Source of the DNA: Deltaproteobacteria bacterium
Lineage (GTDB): Bacteria > Myxococcota_A > Polyangia > Polyangiales > Ga0077539
Assembly: GCA_016704445.1 (NCBI GenBank)
Contig: JADJAE010000041.1
Coordinates: 1-64,000, forward strand
Direction: 5' to 3'
Length of the DNA stretch: 64,000 nucleotides
The stretch's first letter is position 1. The number at the start of each line of letters is the position of its first letter. Both the position numbers and the translations under genes were made by a program. The notes beneath the pieces are model-generated. The model ran no database searches and was not told the origin of the DNA. It worked only from the letters and a program-made list of their open reading frames with translations. This document shows positions 1-9,795 of this stretch, piece after piece.

Positions 1-8
1 TGTCTGCC

Positions 9-440
9 GTGTTCAAGAAGATGGTCGTCGGCGTGGATTTTTCGGAGCATAGCGACCGCGCGGTGAAGGCCGCGCTCCAGCTGGCGCGCAGCGTGGGCGG
101 CTCGGTCGTGCTGGTGGGCGTCATCCCGTCGCGCACGGAGATCGTCCCCTCGGGCACCTCGGAAGACCAGGTCACCGGCAGCATCGAGCACCGCCTGCGC
201 GACCGCGCGGCCGAGCTGTCCAAGTCCTCGGGTGTCGCCGTCGACTACGGCGTCGAGGTGAGCGAAGACCCCGCCGAGGCGCTCACCCGCTTCGTCGCCA
301 CCTGGGGCGGCGACGTGCTCGTCGTGGGCACCAGCGCGCGCACGGGCCTCAACCGCGTGCTCGTCGGGTCCATCGCCGAGCGCGTGCTGCGCTCGTCCAC
401 GGTGCCCGTGCTCGTCATCGGCCCCTCCGCCGCGATCTGA
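9..440 (+). CDS. Universal stress protein (UspA family)
   Basis: A single-domain 143-residue protein of the UspA alpha/beta nucleotide-binding fold, the usual length for the family. The first strand reads MVVGVDFSEHS, where the Asp normally contacts adenine. The C-terminal part has VVGTSARTGLNRVLVGS followed by an AERVLR helix and a PVLVIG strand, which is the family's phosphate-binding region. The classical G-x2-G-x9-G(S/T) signature is imperfect: Ala replaces the second Gly, so ATP binding is not certain. Cytoplasmic; such proteins respond to starvation or redox stress, but nothing here shows its trigger. The GTG start lies only eight bases into the window, so an upstream start or partner gene cannot be excluded. 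It converges on the next gene with only 18 bases between the stops. Confidence 0.9.
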   Translation: MFKKMVVGVDFSEHSDRAVKAALQLARSVGGSVVLVGVIPSRTEIVPSGTSEDQVTGSIEHRLRDRAAELSKSSGVAVDYGVEVSEDPAEALTRFVATWGGDVLVVGTSARTGLNRVLVGSIAERVLRSSTVPVLVIGPSAAI

Positions 441-458
441 TCGCCCCCGCGCTCTGCC

Positions 459-1715
459 TCAGGGCGCCCCCGCGTCGGCGGGCGCCACCGGCAGCGCCGC
501 GCTCCACAACAGCCGCTGGGTGCCGCCGTCGAGGGTCTCGATCCACGACGCCTGCACCGTGCCGTCCGCCGCCAGCAGCGCCCGCAGCGAGGACACCGCG
601 CCCAGCGGCGAGGTGATCACGCTGCGCGACACCGACGGGCGCTCCGGCGACGACCACGCCCGCATCACGAGCTGCGCCCGGGCCTGCGCGCCGTCGGCCC
701 CGAGGGCCAGCGCGCCGCCGCCCTTCGGCAGCCCCACCAGCCACGGCGAGCCGTCGCTCTGGAACCACCCCGTGTTGGCCGTGCCCCAGCGGTCGCCCGC
801 GAGCTCGTAGGTGTTGAAGGCCGCGCGCCGCGGGCCCGCGCCCGGCGCCGCGGGGTTGGTCGTGGTGAGCGACCAGGACGCGAGGAAGCGCCCGCCCCCG
901 AGCGCCACCGCCATCGCCGCGCGGTTGTCGCCCGTGAGCACCCTGAACGGCGGCCGGAACATCGTCGCCGTCGCCCCCGCGTCGGAGGGGACCGTCGCTG
1001 ACGCCGACGCCACCACGTCCGTCGCCCCGTCGCCCACCGCCCCCCGCGCGGGGCCCGTCCAGGTCACCAGCAGCGCGTCGCCCGCGGCCGGGTCGACCGC
1101 CACGCTCACCTGGTCGAGCCCGCAGGTGTCGGCCACCGGCCGCGACGCGCTCCACCCCGCGGCGGTGCGCACCCGGTGCCGTAGCTGCGACCCGCTCGCG
1201 CACGACCCGCCCGGGATCGCGTAGACCACGTGCAGCGCCCCGGTCGACCCGACACCCATGCCCGCCAGGCTCGGCGGCTCGCTGCCCTGCAGCGTCACCG
1301 GCTCCGGGACCGTCCACGCGGCCCCGAGGAAGCGACGGACGTACAGCACCGGGCCCAGCGCCCCGTCGGCGCGGGTGAGCACCGCGGGCGCCGGCTCGCT
1401 GGTGGTCCACAGCACCGACTCCGAGCTCGCGCCCGCGGGCAGCGCCCACGCGAAGGCCGCCGTCCAGGTGATGCCGTTGCGCTCCGCCACGCTCACCGCG
1501 GTCGCCCCGTCGGCGCGCGCCGCGGTCAGCACCAGGAAGGTGCGCCCCCCGGCGGCCGCCACCGGCCACGCGGAGCTCAGCGCCCCGTCGGCGCGCTGCT
1601 GCACCACCTGCGGCGCGCCGAAGCGCCACCGGGCGTTCGGGTCTTCCCCCGGCGCCCCGCACGCCGCGAAGCCCAGGCACCCCAACCCCACCCACGCCGA
1701 CCGGAGAGCACCCAC
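459..1715 (-). CDS. Secreted lipoprotein, unknown function
   Basis: Predicted exported lipoprotein of about 418 residues. I chose GTG at 1715 because an AGGGGT ribosome-binding site lies about six bases upstream and the protein then begins with a clean signal peptide ending in LGFAAC, a lipobox with the lipidated Cys. A TTG 33 bases further upstream is also open but would overlap the preceding stop. The mature part repeats short beta-strand-like segments with Trp and SW motifs, resembling an exo-alpha-sialidase or BNR-like propeller, but no Asp-box is clear enough to name. It follows the Do-like protease by 10 bases on the same strand, so the two may be co-transcribed. Function not recognised. 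Confidence 0.7.
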   Translation of the reverse strand: MGALRSAWVGLGCLGFAACGAPGEDPNARWRFGAPQVVQQRADGALSSAWPVAAAGGRTFLVLTAARADGATAVSVAERNGITWTAAFAWALPAGASSESVLWTTSEPAPAVLTRADGALGPVLYVRRFLGAAWTVPEPVTLQGSEPPSLAGMGVGSTGALHVVYAIPGGSCASGSQLRHRVRTAAGWSASRPVADTCGLDQVSVAVDPAAGDALLVTWTGPARGAVGDGATDVVASASATVPSDAGATATMFRPPFRVLTGDNRAAMAVALGGGRFLASWSLTTTNPAAPGAGPRRAAFNTYELAGDRWGTANTGWFQSDGSPWLVGLPKGGGALALGADGAQARAQLVMRAWSSPERPSVSRSVITSPLGAVSSLRALLAADGTVQASWIETLDGGTQRLLWSAALPVAPADAGAP

Positions 1716-1725
1716 GAATTCACCC

Positions 1726-3149
1726 CTACTGCGTATTGCCGATGGCAAGGCCCACGTACTCCTGCGACGCCCCGCGCCGCACGAGGAACACCGCGCGCCC
1801 GTCCCGCGCCGCCGCCACCACGTCGTCGGTGCCGCGCACCGGCCGCCGGTCGGCCTCCAGGATGACGTCCCCGGGTCGCAGCCCCGCCTGGTCGGCCGCC
1901 CCGCCGCGCTGCACGCCCATGATCACCACCGCCCCGACGGGCCCGAGGCCCAGCCGCGCCGCGTAGGCCGGCGGCAGCGTCTCGATGGTGATCCCGAAGC
2001 CCGTCGGGCCCGGCGTCGGGGGCGGCGGCGGCGGCGGCGCGCGGCCGGCGGCGACTCGCCCGGCCGCAGCGCGGTGGTCACCGTCACGTCCCGCGCCTGT
2101 CCCTCGCGCAGGGTGCCCAGCACGATGCGCTCGCCCGGGGCGCGCGTGGCCATGAGCCGGGCGATGTCGTTGCGGCCGTGCACGGCCCGGCCGTCGACCG
2201 CGACGATCACGTCCGATGGGCGCAGCCCCGCCGCGGCCGCCGGGCTGTCGGGCAGCACCACGCTGACCAGCGCCCCGCTGCCGGCCGCGCCGAAGGAGGC
2301 CAGGTCGGGGGTGAGGTCCTGCGTGTCGAGGCCCGTCCAGCCGCGGGTCACGCGCCCGGTGGCGAGCACCTGCCGCACGACCTGCTGCACCAGCCGCGAC
2401 GACACGGCGAAGCCGATGCCCTGCCCGCGGCCGACCACCATGGTGTTGACCCCGAGGAGTTCGCCGCGGAGGTTCACCAGCGCGCCGCCGGAGTTGCCCG
2501 GGTTGATGCTCGCGTCGGTCTGGAGGTAGTCCTCGACCTCGTTCATGCCGAGGCCGCCGCGCCCGGTGGCGGAGACCACCCCGTGGGTGACCGTGGCCTC
2601 GAGGCCGAAGGGCGCGCCGATGGCCAGCACCCACTCGCCCACCCGCGCGGCGTCGCTGTCGGCGAAGCCCGCCGTCGGGAGCGAGCGCGCCTCGATCTTC
2701 ACCACGGCGAGGTCGGCCGAGGGGTCGGTGCCGAGCACGCGCCCGGCGAAGGTGCGCCCGTCGCGGAGGTGCACCTGGATGCGCGTGGCCCCCTCCACCA
2801 CGTGGTGGTTGGTGACGATCACCCCGTCCTCGCGGATGAGCACCCCGGAGCCGCTGCCGTGGCGCCGCTGCGGCTCCTCCGGGGGCGCCCCCCAGAAGCC
2901 CGGAGCGTTGTAGAGCATCACGTCCGAGCGGCGGGTGAACTCCACGTAGAGCGTCACCACCGCAGGCAGCGTGCGCGACGCCACCTCGCTGAACACCAGG
3001 CCCAGGTTGATGGCCGAGTCGACCGCGGGCGGCGGGGCGCGGGGCGGCGCGGGAGCGCGGGGCGGCGCCGGCACGCGGGGCTGCGCGCCGACGGGGGCGA
3101 GGGCGAAGGTGAGCGCGAGGGAGGCGGAGAGCAGCGGGCGCCAGCGCAT
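1726..3149 (-). CDS. Do/HtrA-like S1C serine protease with two PDZ domains (frameshifted)
   Basis: Periplasmic quality-control protease. The product has a signal peptide ending near APVGAQ, a short Pro-rich linker, then a trypsin-like domain with the full catalytic triad: His in TNHHVVEGA, Asp in SADLAVVKIE and Ser in NPGNSGGALVN. PDZ1 follows (around residues 240-330, SPAAAAGLRPSDVIVAVDG). PDZ2 (GPVGAVVIMG and AADQAGLRPGDVILEADRRP) is present but in another reading frame. The switch falls in the GGC/GGCG run at about 2025-2045, which encodes a poly-proline linker. The span is 1424 bases, one short of a multiple of three, so a single missing base restores a protein of about 474 residues. I read this as one intact gene with a sequencing indel. 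DegP/DegQ-type proteins normally have this length and domain order. Confidence 0.88.
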
Positions 3150-3203
3150 GGGCGGAGCGTACGACGCCCGCGGCGCGATGGCTGTACCCCTGCGAAGGAG
3201 GGC

Positions 3204-5476
3204 CTACGGAATCGGGGTGAAGCGGGCGCGCGCGTTGGAGATGATGGTGCAGGAGTTGTTGGAGGGGCACGGGCCGACAGCCTGGGTGCCGCCGGGGTTC
3301 TCCAGGCCGACGGTGGCGGTGCCCGCGCCGGACATGGCGCCGTAGGCGAGGTCGATGACGCCGCTGCCCTCGTGCACGATCACCTCGAAATTGAGGACGC
3401 TCAGAAGCCTGCGTAGTACCGGGCCCCTGAACCACTGCGCGACCACGGCGGCTCGGCGCGGACCCGACGGTGGCGACGCAGACCCCCGCCGTTCCGGTCG
3501 CGAGGTCGCGCCATTGCGGCGCGATGACCCCGTTGGGGGCCCACGCTGGGCAGGGTGCCCGAGGCTGACGACCCCGGCGCCGGCGTTGACCTGCACGTAC
3601 CCGTTGGAGACGACGTGCATGGGCGCGCCCGCCGCGAGCGCGGCGCCCCACCAGCGCGTGGCGAAGGGGATCGGCGCGCTGAACCCGGCGTCGTCGGTCG
3701 ACGGGAGCATGCGCACCGCACCGGGCGCGCCGCAGGCGTCGACGTAGGGGACCGCCGCCGCCGTGAGGGACGAGTCCACGGCGTAGTTGGGGCCGCCGCC
3801 GCAGGCGCCCGCGATGCACCACTGCCCGCCGATGCAGGTGCGGCCGCAGGCGCCGCAGTGGGCGGGGTCGCTGTTGAGGTCGACGCACGCGCCGGTGCAC
3901 GCGGCCTGCCCGCCGGGCACGCGAGGCCGCACACGCCGGCGTTGCAGGTCTCGCCAGCGGGGCAGGCGCGCCCGCACATGCCGCAGTGGGCCGCGCTGGT
4001 CTGGAGGTTGGTGCACGCCCCGGAGCAGGTCGTGTCGATGGGGCGGCAGGGCAGCGTCGGGCCCGTGATGGTCGCGTCGCAGTAGCCCACGGTCTCGGAG
4101 CCCCCGGCGCGAAACTGCGACGAGCCCTCGTGGTGGAAGTACCACCGGCGCCAGAGGGGCGAGACCGTGAACGAGCACATGTCCGACAGGGCCGTGAAGG
4201 TGGCGAGGGGGGTGACGGTCCCTTCGGGCACGCGCATGCGGCGACCGCCGTCGCGCTCTGCACGTAGTCGACGTAGAGCGCGCCGCCGTAGGAACTCCGC
4301 CACGCCCCAGATCGCCCAGCTCTCTCGCACCCGGCGCGGGGTGGCATCGCGACGACGCCGAGGTCGATGACGGCGCCGCTGGGCAGGCTGACGTGCCACG
4401 CCCGGCCGCCGCCCATGAGGACGATGCGCTCGTAGCCCGGAGAAGATGCCGACGCTCCCGGTGGCGGGCAGGGGACGTGGGCTGCGACAGGGTTGATGAG
4501 CCCGGAGGTGAGCCCGCCCGTCGCGGGGTTGAGCTCCATGAGGAGGTGATCGTTCCGCCCATGTCGGTGACCGGGGTCGAGCCGATGGCGAGGGTGTAGA
4601 GCGCCCCGGTGGCGAGGTTGCTCACCAGGCCGTCGTAGGTGCGACCGACCGCCTCGCCGACGAGGGACTGCAGGTCGAAGCGCCCGGTGCTGGTGTCCCC
4701 GGAGTAGAAGAGCCGCGCGCCGGAGACCGCGATGCCGCCGCGGTCGTCGCCGGTCACGGCCAGGTGGTCGACGGTGCTGCAGTTGTTCGCCGAGAGAGCG
4801 ACCTGGAAGCTCGCCCCGGGGATGACCCCCCCGACGCAGCGCCCGAGGGTGCAGCGCGCCCCGGTGGCGCAGGCGCGGCCGCACATCCCGCAGTGCGCGG
4901 CGTCGGTCTGGAGGTTGGCGCACGCGCCGCCGCACACGACGGTGGGCGCCGCGCAGACGAGGGTGCAGACCCCCGCCACGCACATCTGCCCGGTGGCGCA
5001 GGTGCGGCCGCAGCCGCCGCAGTGGGCCGCGCTGGTCTGGTGTTCACGCACGGCCCGGCGCCGCACTCGCTGAGGGGCGCCGCGCAGCGCGGGCCCGTGT
5101 CCGCGGGGCCCGTGTCGACGCCCACGTCGACGGGCCCGCCGAGGTCCGCGGGGGCGCCGCTGTCGACCGGGCCCGTGTCCTCGGGGCCGCCCAGGTCGGT
5201 GGGCTCGCCGTGGTCTTCGGGGGCCGGCGGCACATCGTCCGGCGCCCCTACATCGGGCGGATCGACCGGCGGCACGTCGTCCTCACCGGGGAACCCGACG
5301 TCGTCCGCGGGCGTCACCTTCGCGTCGGGCTCGCCCAGGTCGGTCGGGCCGACGCCCGTGTCGACGGTGGTCCCCGCGTCCGGCACCGCGCTCCCGTCGA
5401 TGAGCTGCTGCGCGCACGAGAGGGGGAGGAGCGCGAGGCTGAGGGCGATTCCACGCAAGGCAGGCCGTCGATCCAT
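3204..5476 (-). pseudogene. Cys-rich secreted lipoprotein, broken by multiple frameshifts
   Basis: One lipoprotein gene readable only by hopping between all three frames. ATG at 5476 gives a signal peptide ending LALLPLSC (lipobox), an Asp/Gly/Pro-rich linker, then Cys-rich repeats of the type CGGCGRTCATGQMCVAGVC, a beta-rich central segment, more such repeats (AHCGMCGRACPAGETC, HCGACGRTCIGGQWC) and a C-terminal domain with FATRWWG, NGYVQVN and a CPSNNSC loop, ending FTPIP. Frame changes are seen near 5040, 4545, 4440, 4230, 3915, 3540, 3470 and 3420. At 5040 the repeat consensus is restored by one extra C in a CC run. Similar stigma/Cys-rich proteins are common in myxobacteria and sit on the cell surface. 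The density of breaks is higher than elsewhere in the window, so this may be a real pseudogene as well as a poorly polished stretch. Confidence 0.7.
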
Positions 5477-5636
5477 GGCTTCGGCGAAACTATCGCGAAA
5501 CCGCCGAAAGTACATGACTCCCGTCGCGCGCCGTCAGATCGCACACGCTCGCAGAGCCTTTGGCCGCGCGCGCTGTCCACCCTCCGCGCAGCCCCTCCGG
5601 TGGTCGGTCTGGGCTACGCGCCGCTGGGAGGTCACC

Positions 5637-5999
5637 GTGTCCATGGTTCAGCTCTTCCGTGAAGGTGGTTGTGGGATGTTTCCGACGCTGGCCTTCGGCC
5701 TGCTCATGCTCTTCGTGGCGGCGAGGTACGCGCTGCGCCCCGAGCGCCGCTTCGTCCCGCTGCTGCTCGGGCTCGGCACCGTCACCCTGGCCAGCGGCGC
5801 GCTCGGCTTCGTCACCGGGCTCATGGCCACGTTCCGATACGTCGGCGGGGTCGCGCCGTCCGAGCGCTACGTCGCCCTCATCGGCATCGGCGAGTCGCTG
5901 GCCAACGTCGCCTTCGCGCTGGTCTTCGTGGTGCTCGCCGCGCTGGCCGCGTCCGTCGGGGCGTGGCGCATCGCCCGCGGGCACCTCGCGCCCGCCTGA
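5637..5999 (+). CDS. Small inner-membrane protein with three predicted membrane segments
   Basis: A protein of about 120 residues with the N-terminal phrase LFREGGCGMFPTLAFG followed by a hydrophobic segment, then two more (LLLGLGTVTLASGALGFV and the stretch LANVAFALVFVVLAALAAS). GTG at 5637 is preferred because GGGAGG lies five bases upstream; the ATG two codons later is an alternative. The start phrase resembles the N-terminus of MotA/TolQ/ExbB-like proteins, which begin with an EGG-x-GM(Y/F)PTL motif, but the cytoplasmic loop of that family is missing. I therefore call it only a membrane protein. It ends 80 bases before the sugar locus on the same strand. Confidence 0.65.
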   Translation: MSMVQLFREGGCGMFPTLAFGLLMLFVAARYALRPERRFVPLLLGLGTVTLASGALGFVTGLMATFRYVGGVAPSERYVALIGIGESLANVAFALVFVVLAALAASVGAWRIARGHLAPA

Positions 6000-6079
6000 C
6001 GGCCCCCTTCGGGCGCCGCGTCCGGGCCAACGATCGCGCGCTGAGCGAGGAGGGTGAATCGCGCTACCTTCGCGCCGCC

Positions 6080-7220
6080 ATGAACCACCCCACCTCCGCC
6101 GAGCTGACCCGCGCCTACGCCGGCCGCCGGGTCTTCGTCACCGGCCACACCGGCTTCAAGGGCGCCTGGCTCACCCGCTGGCTCCTCGACCTCGGCGCCG
6201 ACGTCACCGGCTACGCCCTCGCGCCCGACACCTCGCCCTCGCTCTTCGATCAGCTCGGGCTCGCCGCGCACCTGCGCCGCCACCACGTCGCCGACGTGCG
6301 CGACGCCGCCCGCCTGCGCACCGCCGTGGCCGAGGCCGACCCCGACGTGGTCTTCCACCTCGCCGCGCAGCCGCTCGTGCGCCGCAGCTACGAGGAGCCC
6401 CTCTACACCCTGGAGACCAACGTCATGGGCACGGCCCACGTGCTCGAGGCCCTGCGCGCGGCGCAGCGCCCCTGCGCGGCGGTGATGGTCACCTCCGACA
6501 AGTGCTACGAGAACCGCGAGCAGCTCTACGGCTACCGCGAGGACGAGGCGATGGGCGGCCACGACGTGTACTCCATGTCCAAGGGCGCCTCGGAGCTGGT
6601 CATCGCGTCATGGCGGCGTAGCTTTTTTCCCCCGGCGCAGCTCGCCCACCACGGGGTCGCCGTCGCCTCGGGCCGCGCGGGCAACGTCATCGGCGGCGGC
6701 GACCAGGCCGCCGACCGGATCATCCCCGACTGCGTGCGCGCCCTCACCCGGGCTGCGCCCATCCCCGTGCGCAACCCCGGCGCGGTGCGCCCGTGGCAGC
6801 ACGTGCTCGAGCCGCTCGGGGATACCTCCTGCTCGGCGCGAGGCTGCTCGGGGTGGGCACCGCCACCAGGCGCTCTGCGAGGGCTTCAACTTCGGCCCGC
6901 AGACCGAGGCCACCCGCCCGGTGCGCGACGTGGTGCGCGCCCTCATCGCGGCCTGGGGCGGCGGCACCTGGGACGACCGCTCCGACCCGGGGGCCGTGCA
7001 CGAGGCGAAGCTCCTGCGGCTCTCCATCGAGAAGGCCTGGGCGCGCCTCGGGTGGTCGCCGCGCTGGGGCTTCGAGCGCACCATCGCCGAGACCGCCCGC
7101 TGGTACCGCGCCTGGCACGAGGGCGCCCCGGGGCCCGAGCTCGACGCGCTCTGCAGCGCGCAGATCAGGCAGTACCTCGACACCGACGGGGCCCTCGTGG
7201 GAGACCAGCAGGCAACCTGA
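6080..7220 (+). CDS. rfbG: CDP-glucose 4,6-dehydratase (two frameshifts)
   Basis: Converts CDP-D-glucose to CDP-4-keto-6-deoxy-D-glucose, the first committed step to CDP-linked deoxysugars. It is an extended SDR with VTGHTGFKGAWL at the nucleotide-binding loop, the form typical of RfbG rather than RmlB. It also has HLAAQPLVRRSYEEP, VTSDKCYEN and the catalytic YSMSK. The frame breaks twice. Near 6820 a missing G in CTCGGGG turns LGGYLLLGARLLG out of frame; near 6870 a missing C does the same before ALCEGFNFGPQ. Adding two bases gives 381 codons, the normal family length, so these look like sequencing indels. The stop is three bases before the rfbH start, indicating an operon. Confidence 0.88.
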
Positions 7221-7223
7221 GCG

Positions 7224-8605
7224 ATGTCGAACGACGCAGACGCACTCGAGAAGCAGCTGACGGCGGAGATCCTGGAGCGCGTGCGCCGCATCGCGCGGCT
7301 GCGCCACGAGGCGCCCGGGGAGTTCCCCCCCGGGCGCACGGCGGTGCGCTACGCCGGGCGGGTCTACGACGAGCACGAGATGGTCAACCTGGTGTCGAGC
7401 TCGCTGGAGTTCTGGCTCACCGCGGGGCGCTGGCACCGCCGGCTGGAGGTCGACCTCGCGCGCTGGTTCGGCCTCGCCCACGCGCGCCTCGTCAACAGCG
7501 GGTCGAGCGCCAACCTCCTGGCCACCGCGGCCCTCACCTCGCCCCAGTGGGCCGAGCGCCGGCTGCGCCCGGGCGACGAGGTCATCACGGTCGCGGCGGG
7601 CTTCCCCACCACCGTCGCGCCCGCCATGCAGCTCGGGCTCGTGCCGGTCTTCGTCGACATCGCGCTGCCCACCTTCAACATCGACGCCGCGCTGCTGGAG
7701 CAGGCCCGCTCGCCCCGCACCCGCGCGGTGATGCTCGCCCACACCCTCGGCAACCCCTTCGACCTCGGCGCCGTCACGGACTTCTGCCGGGCCCACGGGC
7801 TCTGGCTGGTCGAGGACAACTGCGACGCCTCGGCCGCGCGCTACCGCGGCGAGCTCACCGGCACCTTCGGCGACGTCGCCACGCTCAGCTTCTACCCCGC
7901 GCACCACATGACCACCGGCGAGGGCGGCGCCGTGCTCTGCCGCGACGACGAGATGCTCCGGGTGCTGGAGTCGCTCCGCGACTGGGGCCGCGACTGCTGG
8001 TGCGCCGGCGGCGTCGACAACACCTGCGGCAAGCGCTTCGAGTGGCAGCTGGGCGAGCTCCCCGCGGGCTACGACCACAAGTACACGTACAGCCACCTCG
8101 GGCTGGAAGATGACCGACATGCAGGCCGCCGTCGGCCACGCGCAGCTCGCCAAGCTCGACGGCTTCGGCGAGGCGCGGCGGCGCAACTGGCGCTACCTGC
8201 GCGACCGGCTCGACGAGGTGGCCGACCTGCTGGTGCTCCCGGAGCCGACGGAGGGCAGCGACCCGAGCTGGTTCGGCTTCATGATGGCCGTGAAGCCGGG
8301 GGCGGGCTTCACCCGCGACGAGATGGTGCGGCACCTGGAGTCTCGCCAGATCCAGACGCGGATGCTCTTCTCGGGCAACCTCACCGGCAGCCTGCGCTCA
8401 CGCGCCTGGCGGACGACCACGCCGCCCGCGGCCTTCCGCCGCCGTACCGCGTGGCGGGCGAACTCACCCGCACCGACTCCGTGATGAACAGCGGGTTCTG
8501 GATCGGCGTGACCGGGGCTCACCGAGGCGATGCGGTCCTTCATGGCCGACGAGATCATCGCCTTCGCCCGCGCCCGCAGCGGGGCGGCGCCGCGGCGTAC
8601 GCTGC
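7224..8605 (+). CDS. rfbH: CDP-4-keto-6-deoxy-D-glucose 3-dehydrase (frameshifted)
   Basis: PMP- and [2Fe-2S]-dependent C3 deoxygenase (E1-type) of the DegT/StrS aminotransferase fold. Two features separate it from ordinary sugar aminotransferases. The PLP lysine is replaced by His in SFYPAHHMTTGEGG. There is also a C-x-C-x7-C cluster (CWCAGGVDNTC), with an earlier Cys in VEDNCDA, matching the iron-sulfur ligands of E1. The first 295 residues are in one frame. Then an extra G at about 8107 shifts it before MTDMQAAVGHAQL, another shift occurs at about 8390-8400 before ALTRLADDHAARG, and a missing C near 8512 breaks GVTPGLTEAMRSFM. The natural stop is not visible; the last recognisable residues are IIAFARARSG, so the 3' end is approximate. 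It acts with a ferredoxin-type reductase (RfbI/E3), which is not in this window. Confidence 0.88.
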
Positions 8606-8625
8606 CCACGGCGCCGTGGGGCCGC

Positions 8626-9795
8626 TCAGGGGACGTCGAAGCGCGCCCGCACCCCGAGGGCAGCGCAGCGCTCCCGGATCTCCCCGGCGTAGTTGCCGTT
8701 CATCACCATCACGGTGACCTCGCGATCGCCCAGCGTGGTGAGCCACTCCGGCGCGTGGATGCCGTGCCCGCTGCCGGGGATGTACTGCCCCTGCTTGCGG
8801 ACGTTGACGTCGACGCCGCCCGCGAGGAGCGTCCCGTCGGGGTCGACCAGGTTGGCGAAGACCACCCCCTTGGTGGCCATGCCCCAGAGCACGCACGGAC
8901 CCACCGCGCCCGCAGCGCGCAGCCGCTCGCGCGCCCCCTCGATGCGCCGCTGCTCGGCCTCGGCGTAGCGGGTGACCCGCGCGACGAAGTCCGCCACGCC
9001 CGCCACGCCCTCGGGCTCGCCGCTCGTGCGCGCGGCCCCCTCGGCCCACTGGTACTGCGCCCCGAAGGCGGTCTTCGAGGAGGCCACCGCCACGCCGCCG
9101 CGCTCGAGCGCGTGGGCGAAGCTCGCCCGCGTGAAGTAGTTGCAGTGCTCGTAGCAGAAGTCCCAGAAGGCCTCGTGCTCGATGATCCAGTCGAGGTCGG
9201 GCACCTCGAAGAAGAGCGGCACCGCGGGGTCGCGGCGGATGCCCTCGACCACGGCGCGGACGAACTCCACCGGGCGCGCGATGTGCTCGATGACGTGGCG
9301 GCACACCAGCAGCGACGGCCGCTCGGCCACCAGCTCGGCGCGGAACATCTCGCGCAGCAGCGCCACCGGTCGCTCGGCGTCGGCCTCGCGGGGGGAGCAG
9401 CTCGGGTCGACGCCCACCCCGCGGGCGCCCGGCACCGTGGCGCAGAGCACGTCGAGGAAGGTGCCCTTGCCGCAGCCGACGTCGTACACGGGGCCGCGGG
9501 TGAGGTCGTCGCGGGCGGCGAGGTCGCGCGCGATGGAGCGGTAGTAGTCCGCGAAGACCGCCGAGGGCACGTCGTTGTCGTAGCGCGGGTCGTAGACCAT
9601 CAGCGCGCCGTCGAAGCGGGTGTTGAAGGCGAAGCCGCACGCGCGGCACACGCCCAGGGAGAACGGGGCGCAGGGCGCCGCGAGGGCCTCCTCGCGGGAG
9701 GGCCACACGACGTTCTGCATCACCGGGAGGCGGTCGCGCGCGACGAGGTCGACGACGTCGCGGCCGTCACAGACCGGGCACGCGGGAGAGGTCAC
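8626..9795 (-). CDS. SAM-dependent sugar C-methyltransferase (zinc-binding, two-domain)
   Basis: A protein of about 389 residues with the three-part layout of nucleotide-sugar C-methyltransferases such as TylC3/NovU. It has an N-terminal zinc site (CPVC and CRAC pairs), a Rossmann SAM domain (VYDVGCGKGTFLDVL) and a C-terminal domain with LWGMATKGVVFAN and VDVNVRKQGQYIPGSG, which match the Methyltransf_14 signature. Members add a methyl group to C3 of a 4-ketosugar nucleotide and so make branched sugars. GTG at 9795 was chosen because it overlaps the stop of the upstream gene by four bases (GTGA), implying translational coupling; the long extension upstream is in the shadow of that gene. It sits between the rfbGH and rfbF parts of the locus but on the opposite strand. 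Confidence 0.82.
   Translation of the reverse strand: MTSPACPVCDGRDVVDLVARDRLPVMQNVVWPSREEALAAPCAPFSLGVCRACGFAFNTRFDGALMVYDPRYDNDVPSAVFADYYRSIARDLAARDDLTRGPVYDVGCGKGTFLDVLCATVPGARGVGVDPSCSPREADAERPVALLREMFRAELVAERPSLLVCRHVIEHIARPVEFVRAVVEGIRRDPAVPLFFEVPDLDWIIEHEAFWDFCYEHCNYFTRASFAHALERGGVAVASSKTAFGAQYQWAEGAARTSGEPEGVAGVADFVARVTRYAEAEQRRIEGARERLRAAGAVGPCVLWGMATKGVVFANLVDPDGTLLAGGVDVNVRKQGQYIPGSGHGIHAPEWLTTLGDREVTVMVMNGNYAGEIRERCAALGVRARFDVP

Noticed and set aside
2011..2045. Possible programmed frameshift in the HtrA poly-proline linker
   Set aside because: There is no slippery heptamer or nearby stop arrangement. The same kind of indel occurs in several unrelated genes here, so sequencing error is simpler.
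1726..4983. A 1085-codon minus-strand open frame from HtrA into the Cys-rich lipoprotein
   Set aside because: It joins the PDZ2 part of HtrA and a piece of the Cys-rich gene through Arg-rich nonsense; GC-rich DNA lacks stops in the wrong frames.
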